Positions 1 to 9,393 are shown, numbered from the stretch's first letter. The stretch: DNA of 64,000 nt from Paenibacillus sp. JNUCC32 (GCF_014863545.1 NZ_CP062260.1:1922001-1986000), one strand, 5' to 3'. The notes: generated by a model from the letters alone, not told the origin. Numbers and translations: made by a program.

Positions 1-40
1 TTGATCCAACGAAACCGCAGGGAGAATAACAGGCAAGGAT

Positions 41-81
41 GGGGCTGCCGCACACTTTTTTGGCGGATGCCCCTTTTCTTT
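41..81 (+). terminator. leaky terminator-like hairpin before the permease gene
   Basis: GGGGC (41-45) and CCGC (48-51) pair with GCGG (63-66) and GCCCC (69-73), with a small TG/AT internal loop, and the stem runs into TTTTCTTT. Such a hairpin between a solute-binding protein gene and its permeases often lowers permease expression relative to the binding protein. The upstream gene is outside the window, so this role is inferred. Confidence 0.45.
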
Positions 82-101
82 CCCCGAAGGAGGAACGAAT
101 C

Positions 102-1001
102 GTGAGTATGAAATGGAGACGGCTGGGGGAGAATGCTCTGTTTCTGTCCCCCAGCATCATTTTGACGGTGGCTCTGGGTATCTATCCCTTGTTATGGATG
201 CTGCGTTATATGTTTTATGACTATGCCGGGTATGGCGATGCGCTGTTCGTTGGGCTGGACAATTTCCGTCGGCTGATGCGCGATGCGTTGTTCTGGGAAT
301 CGGTTGGCAATACCTTTATCTATGCCGGGGGCAAGCTGCTGCTAACGCTGCCGTTGTCCCTGCTGCTCGCGGTCATCCTGAACGGCAAGCTGCGGGGCGG
401 AAATCTGCTGCGCGGGATCTATTTTATGCCGACGATCATCAGCACCGCGGTTATCTCCGTGGTGTTCTATACGATCTTCAATTCCTATAACGGGATGGTA
501 AACACCGTATTGATGAAGCTGCATCTTGTCTCGCAGCCCATCGACTGGCTCGGCCCAAAGCATGCGATGCTTACGGTCATTCTTGTGGCGGTATGGGGCG
601 CGGTCGGTAACTATATGCTGCTGTTTCTGGCTGGCTTGCAGAGCATTCCGCAGGATTTGTACGAAAGTGCGGCCATGGACGGCGCGAATGCAGGAAGAAG
701 GTTCTGGAGCATTACGCTTCCGATGCTGGCTCCGGTTGCCCAGTTGGTCATTATGCTTGCGATTATCGCATCCCTGAAAGGCTATGAGAGCATTATGCTG
801 ATCACGGAAGGCGGACCGATCGGCAAAACCGAGGTCATGTATCTCTATCTGTATAAACTGTTGTTTCCGGTTTCCACGGGTTCGCCTGTGGAGCAGCAGC
901 TTGGATACGGCAGCGCCGTTGGCTTCGCAACCGCTGTTATTGTGGGTGCGATCACGGGTTTGTATTTCTTATTAAGCCGTAAAATGAACAAGCTTTATTA
1001 G
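102..1001 (+). CDS. carbohydrate ABC transporter permease (MalF/UgpA-like)
   Basis: Membrane half of a binding-protein-dependent sugar importer (BPD_transp_1 family). About six hydrophobic segments are visible, the first at roughly residues 10-30, and the conserved EAA loop that docks the ATPase reads ESAAMDGANAGRRFW near residues 188-202. The GTG at 102 is preferred over an in-frame ATG at 39 because GAAGGAGG (86-93) lies eight bases before it and the extra N-terminus is not permease-like. The 299-residue length is usual. It is followed by a second permease and by sugar-active enzymes, so a glycoside substrate, perhaps a mannoside, is likely. No ATPase gene is nearby; such importers often borrow a shared MsmX-type ATPase. 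The solute-binding protein is probably just left of the window. Confidence 0.9.
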   Translation: MSMKWRRLGENALFLSPSIILTVALGIYPLLWMLRYMFYDYAGYGDALFVGLDNFRRLMRDALFWESVGNTFIYAGGKLLLTLPLSLLLAVILNGKLRGGNLLRGIYFMPTIISTAVISVVFYTIFNSYNGMVNTVLMKLHLVSQPIDWLGPKHAMLTVILVAVWGAVGNYMLLFLAGLQSIPQDLYESAAMDGANAGRRFWSITLPMLAPVAQLVIMLAIIASLKGYESIMLITEGGPIGKTEVMYLYLYKLLFPVSTGSPVEQQLGYGSAVGFATAVIVGAITGLYFLLSRKMNKLY

Positions 1002-1151
1002 AGTTTCTTTTTAAAACCCACTTAACATGATTTTTGAACAAGCACTATATGCAACAATAGACGCCAACTTAGCGAAGGCCCTTACGATTTGACAACAACG
1101 CCGCAGACCGATTGATCATGAACGGCTGCAGGCGTGCAGGAGGATCAGCAG

Positions 1152-2054
1152 ATGAACGAACAGGAATTACCCCAACAGCCGGATGCGCGCGGCCAAATCG
1201 CCGCCCGCCCGCCTTCCGGCCACATAGGCAGAATTGCGGGCCGTACGGTGATGTGGTTGTTCTTATTGATAACGGCGATACTGACATTATTTCCCCTGTT
1301 GATGACTTTGTCCGGATCGCTCAAGACCGGCGCCGAAATGATGACCGGCGGGAGCCTGCTGCCGGCCAAGCTGCAGTTCGTCAACTATGCCGAAGCCTGG
1401 AAGCAGGCTAATTTTGCCCGCTATACCTGGAACAGCGCTTTTGTCAGCATTATGGTTACCGCAGGCACCCTGCTGGTAGCTGCCATGGCGGCTTATGTGG
1501 TGGACCGTCGCCATTTTCCCGGCAAATCCCTGTATGTTACGACGCAGGCGTCGATGATGTTTATATCCGTCGGTGCGATCGTGCTGCGCCCGCAATTCGA
1601 TTTGATGGTCGCGCTGAACCTGAATACCACGCTGTGGGGCGTGATCCTGATTCTGATCAGTGCCCATTCCAGCACATTTTTTATGCTGCTGGGTTTCTTC
1701 AAAGCGATTCCCCGCGAGCTTGACGAAGCGGCCATGGTGGACGGCTCCGGCTTTGTCCGAACCTTCTTCCGGATTATTCTCCCGCTCCTGACGCCGGGGC
1801 TTGGCGTTGCCGGGCTGTTTGCTTTCCGCCATGCCTGGAACGAATACATTCTGCCGCTGGTCTTCACGATGACGAATCCTCAGCTGCAGACCCTCACCGT
1901 CGGGCTGGCGAATCTTCGTTACGGTTCTTCCGCGGCCATGCAGATCCATTTGATGATGGCGGGAGCATGCCTGTCGATTCTGCCGATGCTTCTCGCTTAT
2001 ATTGTGGCGAACAAATCCTTTATTCAAGTGACGGCGGGTTCAGTGAAAGGTTAA
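1152..2054 (+). CDS. carbohydrate ABC transporter permease (MalG/UgpE-like)
   Basis: Second permease subunit of the same importer, about 300 residues with six predicted membrane segments after a hydrophilic N-terminus of about 30 residues. The EAA loop is visible as DEAAMVDGSGFVRTFF. The ATG at 1152 has CAGGAGG (1137-1143) eight bases upstream and is preferred to the GTG at 1134, which overlaps that ribosome binding site. The gap of about 150 bases from the first permease has no terminator that I can see, so the two are probably co-transcribed. The GH130 gene follows after 33 bases, tying transport to intracellular phosphorolysis of the imported sugar. Family is certain; the substrate is inferred from neighbours only. 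Confidence 0.9.
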   Translation: MNEQELPQQPDARGQIAARPPSGHIGRIAGRTVMWLFLLITAILTLFPLLMTLSGSLKTGAEMMTGGSLLPAKLQFVNYAEAWKQANFARYTWNSAFVSIMVTAGTLLVAAMAAYVVDRRHFPGKSLYVTTQASMMFISVGAIVLRPQFDLMVALNLNTTLWGVILILISAHSSTFFMLLGFFKAIPRELDEAAMVDGSGFVRTFFRIILPLLTPGLGVAGLFAFRHAWNEYILPLVFTMTNPQLQTLTVGLANLRYGSSAAMQIHLMMAGACLSILPMLLAYIVANKSFIQVTAGSVKG

Positions 2055-2087
2055 TTTCATAATTCATAAACAAGGAGTTTGATGCAT

Positions 2088-3101
2088 ATGAGCGATATTA
2101 TAGTGGGGCATTTGTTTTCCAGCCCGATCATGACCCGGCATTCCGCGAATCCGATTCTGACTCCGGGTGATGTGCCCTACGGTCCGGCGTTGGTCTTTAA
2201 TGCCGGAGTTACCAAATTTAAAGGCAAATATGTGATGGTTTTTCGCAATGACTACGGTGATGAACTTAAAGGGATTGTCGCCCCTCATCATACAACGAAT
2301 CTGGGGCTGGCCTTCAGCGATGACGGCATTAAGTGGGATGCGCAGCCGGAACCGTGCTGGTCTTGGCATGATGAAGAGGTCATCCGCGTGTATGATCCGC
2401 GTCTAACGGTAATCGGCGAACAATGTTATATGTGCTTTGCGGTCGATACCAAGCACGGGCTGCGCGGCGGCATCGCCGTCACCGAAGATTTCAGATCCTT
2501 CGAGGTGCTGAGCCTATCGCTGCCGGATAACCGCAACATGGTATTGTTCCCGGAGCGGATCGGGGGCAAGTACGTCCGGCTGGAGCGCCCGATGCCTGTA
2601 TACAGCCGGGGGGGGATAGACCGCTTCGACATGTGGATGAGCGACTCGCCTGACCTGAAATACTGGGGCAACTCCAAGCTGCTGCTGGCGGTTGAAGATG
2701 TTGCTTATGCCAATGACAAGGTAGGACCAGGCGCTCCGCCCGTCAAAACGGACAAAGGTTGGCTGACCCTGTTCCATGCCGTGGACATCGATCGCAGCCG
2801 GGGGAAGAACGGATGGGAGGACAGCTGGAAGAAGCGCTATACGTCCGGCATTTTACTGCTGGATCTTGCCGATCCCAGCCGGATCATCGGCATGGCGGAG
2901 ACGCCGCTGCTTGCCCCGGAAGCCGATTATGAGACCGATGGGGGCTTCCGCAATCATGTTATTTTTCCGGGGGGCATGATTCTGGAGGATACCGGAGAAG
3001 TCAAAATCTACTACGGCGCGGCCGATACCGTAGAATGCCTGGCGACTGCGCATGTAGATGATTTGCTGCATCTTTGTCTGAAAGGCACAGTCCATAAGTA
3101 A
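2088..3101 (+). CDS. GH130-family beta-mannoside phosphorylase-like enzyme
   Basis: Glycoside hydrolase family 130 protein; characterised members phosphorolyse beta-mannosides to mannose 1-phosphate. The five-bladed beta-propeller signature is recognisable: N-terminal HSANPILTPGDVPYGPALVFN, FRNDYG, LGLAFSDDGIKWD, VYDPRLT, then DKVGPGAPPVKTDKGWL and IYYGAADT near the C-terminus. The length of about 337 residues is normal. Of three clustered start codons (TTG 2079, ATG 2082, ATG 2088) the last is best spaced from AAGGAG (2072-2077). It lies between sugar permeases and an FAD oxidoreductase in what looks like one operon. It has no signal peptide, so it acts in the cytoplasm on imported oligosaccharide. 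The exact linkage specificity cannot be told from sequence. Confidence 0.88.
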   Translation: MSDIIVGHLFSSPIMTRHSANPILTPGDVPYGPALVFNAGVTKFKGKYVMVFRNDYGDELKGIVAPHHTTNLGLAFSDDGIKWDAQPEPCWSWHDEEVIRVYDPRLTVIGEQCYMCFAVDTKHGLRGGIAVTEDFRSFEVLSLSLPDNRNMVLFPERIGGKYVRLERPMPVYSRGGIDRFDMWMSDSPDLKYWGNSKLLLAVEDVAYANDKVGPGAPPVKTDKGWLTLFHAVDIDRSRGKNGWEDSWKKRYTSGILLLDLADPSRIIGMAETPLLAPEADYETDGGFRNHVIFPGGMILEDTGEVKIYYGAADTVECLATAHVDDLLHLCLKGTVHK

Positions 3102-3136
3102 TGATGACATGTTGATACAGAATGGGGAGGGTTTCT

Positions 3137-4513
3137 ATGAAAGGACATATTACGTTGCCATCCGTCAGCATTCCGGTTAGCCGCGAGGTGGATGTGCTTG
3201 TCATCGGCGGAGGCGCCTCAGGCATCGCTGCGGCCATTGCCGCTGCGAAAGGGGGGGCGAAAACAATGCTGGTGGAGCAGCGAGGATTCCTTGGCGGCAT
3301 GGGCACGGTTGCGCTCGTTCCGGCTTTCTGTCCCTTTACGGATAAGCGGAAGCCGATTATCCGCGGTCTCGGCCTTCAATTGATGGAACGGATGAAGCAG
3401 GCATGCGATCCTCAGTACCGTGAGGAATATCAAGAGATGCTGGATTGGGTGCCGATCGATCCCGAAGTGCTGAAACGGGTTTATGATGATGCCATTCTGG
3501 AAAGCGGTGTGACGCCGCTGTATCACACCTTTGTTTACGATGTTGTCCTGTCTGAGGACCGCCGGAAGGTTGAAGGTGTCGTTGTCGTTAACAAAACAGG
3601 ACGTTCTTTCATCCCCTGCAGGTATATTATCGATTGCTCGGGAGATGGGGATGTTGCCGCATTGGCGGGAGCTCCTTTTCAGAAGGGCGGGGAAGCGGGC
3701 GAGCTTCAGCCCGGCAGCATGTGCTATCTGCTTGCGAATGTGGACCGTCCAAGGTTCAGACGGTACCTGGAGGAGAGCGGGGATACGGGCCAACTGCACA
3801 AGACGGTGGAGCTGGCGATCGAGGACGGTGCGCTGCCGGAGGGCCGCAAGTCGATCTCCGGCCTTGCTTGGGTCAGCGACTATTTGGTAGGCGTCAACTT
3901 CGGCCATGTATTCGGCGTGGACGGCACCCTTGCCGAGGATTTGACACGGGGGGCGATCGAAGGGCGCCGCACGGCGGAACGCCAGCTGCAGTTCTTCCGC
4001 CGCTACGTGCCGGGCTTTGAGCGCGCCCATATGGTAGCGAGCGGTGAGCAGCTCGGCATCCGGGAGACGCGGCGGATTGAAGGGGACTATATCCTGACGG
4101 TCGATGACTTCCTTGCTGCGCGTTCCTTCCCGGACGACATTGCCCGCAACGCATACTACATCGATATTCATCTCGCCAACAGCAAAAGCGAGATGACTTT
4201 TAACCACCTGCCGCCCGGGGTTTCACACGGCGTACCGTACCGGATCATGCTGCCGATTGGCATCGACAACCTTTGGGTTGCCGGACGCTGCGTATCCTCG
4301 GACCGAGCAGTGCAAGGCTCCCTTCGGGTGATGCCGAACTGCTTCTCCATGGGCCAGGCCTCGGGAACGGCGGCTGCATTGGCGCTGCGGGACGGCACCG
4401 GCTCGCGCGGCATTTCCGTAGCCGAACTTCAGCAGCGGCTGCTGGAGCAGGATGTATGGCTGGGAGAAGATTTCATTCCGGCTGATAAGCAGAAGGGAGG
4501 GAATGCGCCGTGA
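3137..4513 (+). CDS. FAD-dependent oxidoreductase (FAD_oxidored family)
   Basis: Flavoprotein of about 458 residues. The N-terminal dinucleotide fold is clear: VDVLVIGGGASGIAAAIAAA with GGGASG at residues 24-29, then VEQRGFLGGMGTVALVPAF. A second FAD-contact motif, YIIDCSGDGDVAALAGAPF, lies in the middle, and the C-terminal block WVAGRCVSSDRAVQGSLRVM is typical of this family, which is common in carbohydrate operons of soil Bacillota. The ATG at 3137 has GGGGAGG (3124-3130) six bases upstream; an in-frame ATG at 3122 overlaps that site. The stop overlaps the start of the SGNH hydrolase by four bases, so the two are translationally coupled. The substrate is unknown; oxidation of a sugar hydroxyl is a reasonable guess from context. 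Confidence 0.82.
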   Translation: MKGHITLPSVSIPVSREVDVLVIGGGASGIAAAIAAAKGGAKTMLVEQRGFLGGMGTVALVPAFCPFTDKRKPIIRGLGLQLMERMKQACDPQYREEYQEMLDWVPIDPEVLKRVYDDAILESGVTPLYHTFVYDVVLSEDRRKVEGVVVVNKTGRSFIPCRYIIDCSGDGDVAALAGAPFQKGGEAGELQPGSMCYLLANVDRPRFRRYLEESGDTGQLHKTVELAIEDGALPEGRKSISGLAWVSDYLVGVNFGHVFGVDGTLAEDLTRGAIEGRRTAERQLQFFRRYVPGFERAHMVASGEQLGIRETRRIEGDYILTVDDFLAARSFPDDIARNAYYIDIHLANSKSEMTFNHLPPGVSHGVPYRIMLPIGIDNLWVAGRCVSSDRAVQGSLRVMPNCFSMGQASGTAAALALRDGTGSRGISVAELQQRLLEQDVWLGEDFIPADKQKGGNAP

Positions 4514-5517
4514 AGCAGCTTCCATTAACGGATGAGTGGTTTCACGGTGCCGTGTCGCTCGAACACGGGGAGGATGGTATCAAGCCGTGGCGTATTCCTT
4601 ACATGGATTACGAGCTGTATCCGCCTGGGGGAATCGATGGCAAAGCCGAGATATGTGCCGGTGTTCGCCTGCGGCTGCGGACGGACTCTACCGAGGTGGC
4701 CGTATCTTTTGCACCGCTTGCGGACGCCGCCGCCATGGATTGCGTTGCAGAAGGTAGACTATGCCAGACGCTCAGCCTGTCCGGCGGAGCAACAGAAGCC
4801 TTGTTCAGCGGACTTAAGGACGGAATCAAGGATGTGGAGATTTGGCTCCCTCAAAATATAGGAATAACCGTCACCGGCCTACGGACTGATGCCCATGCCG
4901 TCGGAGTCCCGCTGCCGGACACCCGGCCCCGCTGGATTACGTACGGGAGCTCCATTACCCAGTGCGTCGGGGCTTCCAGCCCCTCCCGCGCTTGGCCAGC
5001 CATTGCCGCCGAAGCCTGCGGCTTCAGCTTGACCAATCTCGGCTTCTCCGGCAACTGCCACATGGAACCGATGATCGGGCGTCTGATTCGCGACTTGCCG
5101 GCCGATTTCATCTCGATATGTGCAGGCGTGAACATCTATGGCGGGGGCACCTTAAGCCCTCGCATGTTCAAGCCGCTGCTGATTGGCCTGCTGGAGACGA
5201 TACGCGACAAACACAGGGATACCCCGCTGCTTGTCATTTCTCCGATTTATGGCACCGTCCGCGAAACGCAGCTCAATTCGCTGGGCTTCACCCTGCCCAT
5301 CATGCGGGAATTCATCCGCGAGGCCGTGGAGCTGCTAAGGGCTCGGGGCGATCGCCAGTTATACTATCAGGACGGCTTGAAGTGGTTCGGTCCGGAGGAT
5401 GAAGCCTTTCTGACGGATGGCCTACACCCTGGAGCCGAGGGGTATGAGCTGCTGGGCCGGCGTTTCCGCAATCTTCATGACTTTGCGTTACGGGCTGTAC
5501 ATCGAAACGCGGAGTGA
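4510..5517 (+). CDS. SGNH/GDSL-type hydrolase
   Basis: Probable carbohydrate or acyl esterase of 335 residues with an N-terminal beta-rich domain (about 1-130) followed by an SGNH domain. Catalytic blocks are visible: ITYGSSITQC with the nucleophile serine near residue 145, GFSGNCHME supplying the oxyanion glycine and asparagine region, ICAGVNIYGG as the GxN block, and TDGLHPGAEGY with the Asp/His pair near 303-306. It starts at GTG 4510, overlapping the preceding stop (GTGA). No signal peptide is seen, so it is likely cytoplasmic and removes acyl groups from the sugar imported by the upstream transporter. It is the last gene of the operon, before a strong terminator. Confidence 0.82.
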   Translation: MKQLPLTDEWFHGAVSLEHGEDGIKPWRIPYMDYELYPPGGIDGKAEICAGVRLRLRTDSTEVAVSFAPLADAAAMDCVAEGRLCQTLSLSGGATEALFSGLKDGIKDVEIWLPQNIGITVTGLRTDAHAVGVPLPDTRPRWITYGSSITQCVGASSPSRAWPAIAAEACGFSLTNLGFSGNCHMEPMIGRLIRDLPADFISICAGVNIYGGGTLSPRMFKPLLIGLLETIRDKHRDTPLLVISPIYGTVRETQLNSLGFTLPIMREFIREAVELLRARGDRQLYYQDGLKWFGPEDEAFLTDGLHPGAEGYELLGRRFRNLHDFALRAVHRNAE

Positions 5518-5611
5518 GGAGTTTCTATTAAATTCGGGATAACCAATTGGAATCATGGCGGATCATTTTTGGACTTTCTTTTGATTGGACGAAAAGAACT
5601 TGAAGACCTTA

Positions 5612-5638
5612 AAGCCGCATCCTATGCGGCTTTTTTTG
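5612..5638 (+). terminator. intrinsic terminator, end of sugar operon
   Basis: GCCGCAT (5614-5620), a 3-base loop and ATGCGGC (5624-5630) are followed by TTTTTTT. The stem and about 20 bases after it recur after two other operons in this window (35668 and 38352). The rest of the 5518-5871 gap holds only AT-rich sequence with the promoter region of the next gene. Confidence 0.9.
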
Positions 5639-5871
5639 TTTGAAGTATATAAATTCTTGTTGTTACTTAAGTCAGGTGCATTTACTGCTTATTAAGCTAA
5701 TAGGCACTTTTATGGAATATCTTATCCATTTAGGGTTGATGAATTGGTATGTTAAACTATTTTTTCGACTGCAATATGAACTAACATTCGCGAAAATAAA
5801 CTAGCAGCTTCATATAGCAGCATTAAATCATCCTACTTACAGGATGAATGTATCAGAAAGGAAGTACAGCT

Positions 5872-6555
5872 TTGCCTAAGCACATAAAGATCTACGCACC
5901 AATACTTATTATTATCATCATTATAAACGTTGCGGTGTACAGGCATTTGGAAAACCAGGCATCTGTTAGATACAACGGCCTCCATTCCCTGTATCAGCTG
6001 AAGAACGACTCGGTATTTGCCTATTTAGTGAAGCACGCTTCTGAAACGATTTCGCTTGCTGATACGCTGATGGCGATCAGCGAGTCGAAGGAAAATGAAG
6101 ATCCTGCCAAGATACGGCAATGGATCGATAAGGCGAAGATCCAAGCGGAGGAAATCGATGAGCAGCTATTAACGATCATTGAATTTAGCGATACCTTCCC
6201 CAACAACGCGGTTCCCAAGCTTTCAGTTAATAATACGGCAATGACAATGGATAACCAGGAGGACATGTTTATTCTCGCTTTTCAGGCAAGGACATGGCGA
6301 CCGTTATACCAAATAAGCTATTCGTATTGGAAGTCTAATCCAAAAACAATTGACGCCAAGACCAGAGAAACCTTGCGCTCGCTTGCGACTGAACTCCGTG
6401 AGTTAAACCAAACGATTATGTCGTTCAAGGATGCCGCACATCACATGTTTTTCGAGGATCAAATAGAGTCATATAAAGCGGAAATGCTGCGGCAGTTGAA
6501 ACCACATCTTGAACGATTGAAAAAGATCCAAGAAGACTTTACGAGCCAAAAATAA
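5872..6555 (+). CDS. membrane-anchored hypothetical protein
   Basis: I do not recognise the family. The protein of about 227 residues begins KHIKIYAPILIIIIIINVAV, a single N-terminal membrane anchor, and the remainder is hydrophilic and strongly helical, including ENEDPAKIRQWIDKAKIQAE, so it is probably an extracytoplasmic helical bundle resembling a sensor input domain without an output domain. The TTG at 5872 follows AAAGGAAG (5857-5864) with seven-base spacing; the in-frame ATG at 5848 has no properly spaced ribosome binding site. A lipoprotein gene follows about 120 bases downstream in the same direction and may be functionally linked. Base composition is AT-richer than the sugar operon upstream. 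Confidence 0.6.
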   Translation: MPKHIKIYAPILIIIIIINVAVYRHLENQASVRYNGLHSLYQLKNDSVFAYLVKHASETISLADTLMAISESKENEDPAKIRQWIDKAKIQAEEIDEQLLTIIEFSDTFPNNAVPKLSVNNTAMTMDNQEDMFILAFQARTWRPLYQISYSYWKSNPKTIDAKTRETLRSLATELRELNQTIMSFKDAAHHMFFEDQIESYKAEMLRQLKPHLERLKKIQEDFTSQK

Positions 6556-6674
6556 GACGAATGAATGGAATGGGCAGCATGCTAAACCATAATCTAATGA
6601 AGATAATGGGTTTTATAGAAAAATAAACCTCGGCCTGGTAAACTACCAATATAAAGTTTGAGGAGGAACCAGGC

Positions 6675-7160
6675 TTGAAGAGTTTTGTGAAAAATTCTGG
6701 CCGCATCACTATGATGTTGTTCATTGCATGTAGTGTCGGTTGCAGCGCTAGTGAACAAAGCAATCCACGCATCCGAGAAGAGATAGCAACGAAAGAAGCT
6801 GTTGAGTCCATGAATATGAATCCCCATGCTGATTCAGGAACCGACGAATTAAGCCAAGCCGGAGAACGGTATGGGTCCAATATTATGTACTCCATTAAGA
6901 TGTATCTCGAAAGACCGGAAGTTTCTCAAGCATTTCGCAATCAACTTGCCGAAACGATAGAGCTTGGATATGACTTGTATCGAAAGAAGGACATTCCGGA
7001 GTTCGAATCTTTGGTAGTCCATATAAAAAAAGATAATCGATCAGAGGTAAAGGAAATATATGAGAAACTCATAACGATTTACCCTCTACCCACCAGAACG
7101 ATCAGAGGTGCAGGCTTCAACAGCACTAAAGACGAAACAGTAAAGGCCGTTGAATCCTAA
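6675..7160 (+). CDS. putative lipoprotein
   Basis: Small secreted lipoprotein of 161 residues, family not recognised. It has a positively charged start (MKSFVKNSGR), a short hydrophobic stretch MMLFIACSVGC and a lipobox-like SVGC, so Cys-22 or thereabouts would be lipidated. The mature part is charged and helical and ends without known motifs. It starts with TTG at 6675, supported by GAGGAGGAACC immediately upstream. It follows the anchored protein at 5872 in the same orientation and is convergent with the epoxide-hydrolase-like gene; only about 45 bases separate the two stop codons, including the palindrome TGAGCGCTCA. Confidence 0.6.
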   Translation: MKSFVKNSGRITMMLFIACSVGCSASEQSNPRIREEIATKEAVESMNMNPHADSGTDELSQAGERYGSNIMYSIKMYLERPEVSQAFRNQLAETIELGYDLYRKKDIPEFESLVVHIKKDNRSEVKEIYEKLITIYPLPTRTIRGAGFNSTKDETVKAVES

Positions 7161-7206
7161 TGAGCGCTCATCTATAGCTTGCATGATGAAATAGTTTTGA
7201 TTTAGA

Positions 7207-8367
7207 TTAATTTCTATTTCCCAATCTGTATGGCTTATAGAAAGCACGAATGTCACGAGCTAGAAGCTCAGGTTCTTCCATGGCGGTAAAATGTCCGCCG
7301 GATGGCATCGAAGTCCAGCGAGTAACGTTTAAGTTACGTGAGGCCCATTCCTTGGGCGGCAGCAAGATGTCTTCCGGAAACAATGCGATGCCTGTCGGTA
7401 CCTCGATATAGCCCAATGGCGGTAATGAATGTGAATTCTCATAATACATGCGTGTTGACGATCCCATCGTATTCGTAACCCAATAAATCATAATGTGGGT
7501 GAGGAGTTCATCCTTGCTGAATCTTTGCTGGAGGTTACCCTTACAATCACTCCATGATCGGAATTTTTCGATCATCCAGCCTGCCAAACCTGCCGGCGAG
7601 TCGGAAAGTCCATATGCAAGGGTTTGGGGGCGTGTCGATTGAATCGACATATAGCCACCTTCCAGAGCAATCCATTCCGAAGCGCTTGTCTTGTATCGCA
7701 GTTCTTCTTGCGAGAGATTAGCCTGACCAGATGCATTCATGAGATTTCTGATAATGCCGATATCGGTCAGGTGAATTCCAAATAATAACTCGGGATGGTT
7801 TGCTGCCAGATATCTTGTAACGCCGGAGCCAATATCTCCGCCTGCGGCAGCAAATTTTTTATAGCCTAATTCTTTTGTCATCAGTTTAGCCCACATTTCG
7901 GAGACGCGATTATTGTTGAATCCAGGTTGTTTGGGGCTGCTTGAGAACCCGAATCCAGGTAATGAAGGGACAACCACATCAAAAGAGTCCTCGGAATGAC
8001 CACCATGGCTGGCCGGATCCGTAAGGAGGGGGATGATTTTTTGGTAACGAAGGTAGCTGTCGGGCCATCCGTGAGTAAGAATAATAGGCATGGGGTTAGG
8101 TCCTTTTCCACGCTCGTGCACGAAGTGCACATCCATGTCATCGATATTGCAGCTATACTGGGAATAACGGTTCAACTCAGCTTCTTGTGCCCGCCAATCG
8201 TAGTGGTCCCGCCAGTACGAAACCAGCGACTTTAAATAGCTTAATTCCGTGCCTCGTTCCCAACCCGAGTGTTCTAGCTGATCAGGCCAACGGATGTGAT
8301 GAAGTCTGTATTTGAGATCGGCAAGGATCTCATCGGAGACGTGAATATGATAACGTTCCATCGACAT
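7207..8367 (-). CDS. epoxide hydrolase family protein (alpha/beta hydrolase)
   Basis: Alpha/beta hydrolase of 386 residues with the N-terminal epoxide-hydrolase domain (EHN family) at about 1-110, starting YHIHVSDEILADLKYRL and containing the typical WPDQ. The hydrolase core has the oxyanion motif HGWPDSY, the SLPGFGFSS strand, the nucleophile-elbow aspartate in AAGGDIGSGV and the catalytic histidine in PSGGHFTAMEEPELL. This is the arrangement of epoxide hydrolases, which open epoxides to diols via an Asp ester. The ATG at 8367 has AAAGGAGGAG just upstream. A divergent AraC regulator gene starts about 105 bases away and probably controls it. The natural substrate is unknown. Confidence 0.85.
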   Translation of the reverse strand: MSMERYHIHVSDEILADLKYRLHHIRWPDQLEHSGWERGTELSYLKSLVSYWRDHYDWRAQEAELNRYSQYSCNIDDMDVHFVHERGKGPNPMPIILTHGWPDSYLRYQKIIPLLTDPASHGGHSEDSFDVVVPSLPGFGFSSSPKQPGFNNNRVSEMWAKLMTKELGYKKFAAAGGDIGSGVTRYLAANHPELLFGIHLTDIGIIRNLMNASGQANLSQEELRYKTSASEWIALEGGYMSIQSTRPQTLAYGLSDSPAGLAGWMIEKFRSWSDCKGNLQQRFSKDELLTHIMIYWVTNTMGSSTRMYYENSHSLPPLGYIEVPTGIALFPEDILLPPKEWASRNLNVTRWTSMPSGGHFTAMEEPELLARDIRAFYKPYRLGNRN

Positions 8368-8473
8368 ATGGATCTCCTCCTTTAGTTGTTACATCGCTAT
8401 TATATCCCGCACCTATGTGTGGTACACTGGCTTAAATGAAGCATCTGACTATACGATTTGATAGGTGATTGCT

Positions 8474-9328
8474 ATGCCGCAAGTAGACCGTCACAAAAAC
8501 CGCACCGTGTACATTGAATTTGCCGCAACAGAGGATTTTAGTGTGCTTCCTTATCCTGAACGTCTTACCCTGGTTCTCATTACGTCAGGAAGTTTAAGCG
8601 GGATATTAAACGAACGACCAATTAAAATTTCCGCACCGGGCGTCCTTTGTCTTGCTGAAGAAGATGAGATGAAAGTCGTTGAGAGACAGAACGTGGCTGC
8701 ACAATCCTTTCGTTTTCACCCTGCATTCCTTAACACTGTAACACTTTCCGAAACGCAGAGTTACATTCCTACGGGTCCGAGTATACAAAGGGGTCTTTCG
8801 CTTTTTCAAAGAGATGATCGAAACTCTGGTGTACCTCGTGTAACGGAAAAAGCATACCCGCGTATATTCGAGTGGTTCTTCATACTCGGTACGGAAGTGC
8901 AAGCGCAAAGTGATGAACGCTGGGTATGCAGAATAAAAAAATACCTCATTCAAATTTTAGGTTTACTGGAGGATCTAAATCATAATAGTGAACAATCCCC
9001 GGTTGATTTGGTATTGGAATATATACACACCAACTATCCCAAAAAGATTTCGTTGGAAGATTTGACGAATTGCGCTCATTTGAACCGTGTGACGCTAAAT
9101 AAGCTGTTTCAAGAGAGATGCGGAAATACAGCTATCGGTTACTTGCTTTCCTATCGTTTAAACGTTGCGTGCGATCTTCTGACACATACAGGTATGAAGC
9201 TTGATGAAATTGCACGCGATACCGGATTCGAGTATGACACTTACTTTATTAAGCAATTTCAAGCTAAAAAAGGTATTTCACCTACAAAGTATAGGAACAT
9301 GACTCGTAAGTTCGCGACTGAACAATAG
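8474..9328 (+). CDS. AraC family transcriptional regulator
   Basis: DNA-binding regulator of about 284 residues. The N-terminal half is a ligand-binding cupin-like domain; the C-terminal 100 residues (about 185-284) carry two helix-turn-helix motifs, visible as ISLEDLTNCAHLNRVTLNKL and LDEIARDTGFEYDTYFIKQF followed by KKGISPTKYR. The ATG at 8474 follows AGGTGAT (8463-8469), which fits the 16S rRNA tail; GTG at 8465 is an alternative that overlaps it. It is transcribed away from the epoxide-hydrolase gene across a 106-base shared promoter region, so it likely controls that gene and perhaps itself. No effector can be inferred. Confidence 0.85.
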   Translation: MPQVDRHKNRTVYIEFAATEDFSVLPYPERLTLVLITSGSLSGILNERPIKISAPGVLCLAEEDEMKVVERQNVAAQSFRFHPAFLNTVTLSETQSYIPTGPSIQRGLSLFQRDDRNSGVPRVTEKAYPRIFEWFFILGTEVQAQSDERWVCRIKKYLIQILGLLEDLNHNSEQSPVDLVLEYIHTNYPKKISLEDLTNCAHLNRVTLNKLFQERCGNTAIGYLLSYRLNVACDLLTHTGMKLDEIARDTGFEYDTYFIKQFQAKKGISPTKYRNMTRKFATEQ

Positions 9329-9393
9329 AAGATGAGGAAGGATCAATAAAAAGTCCGAAGCGGGGAGGAAATATGCCTGCTATCTAACTCGCC

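Noticed and set aside
9373-9387. Four-codon frame (M-P-A-I) after GGGGAGGAA
   Set aside because: It lies before the candidate promoter of the Cfr-like leader and is too short to support.
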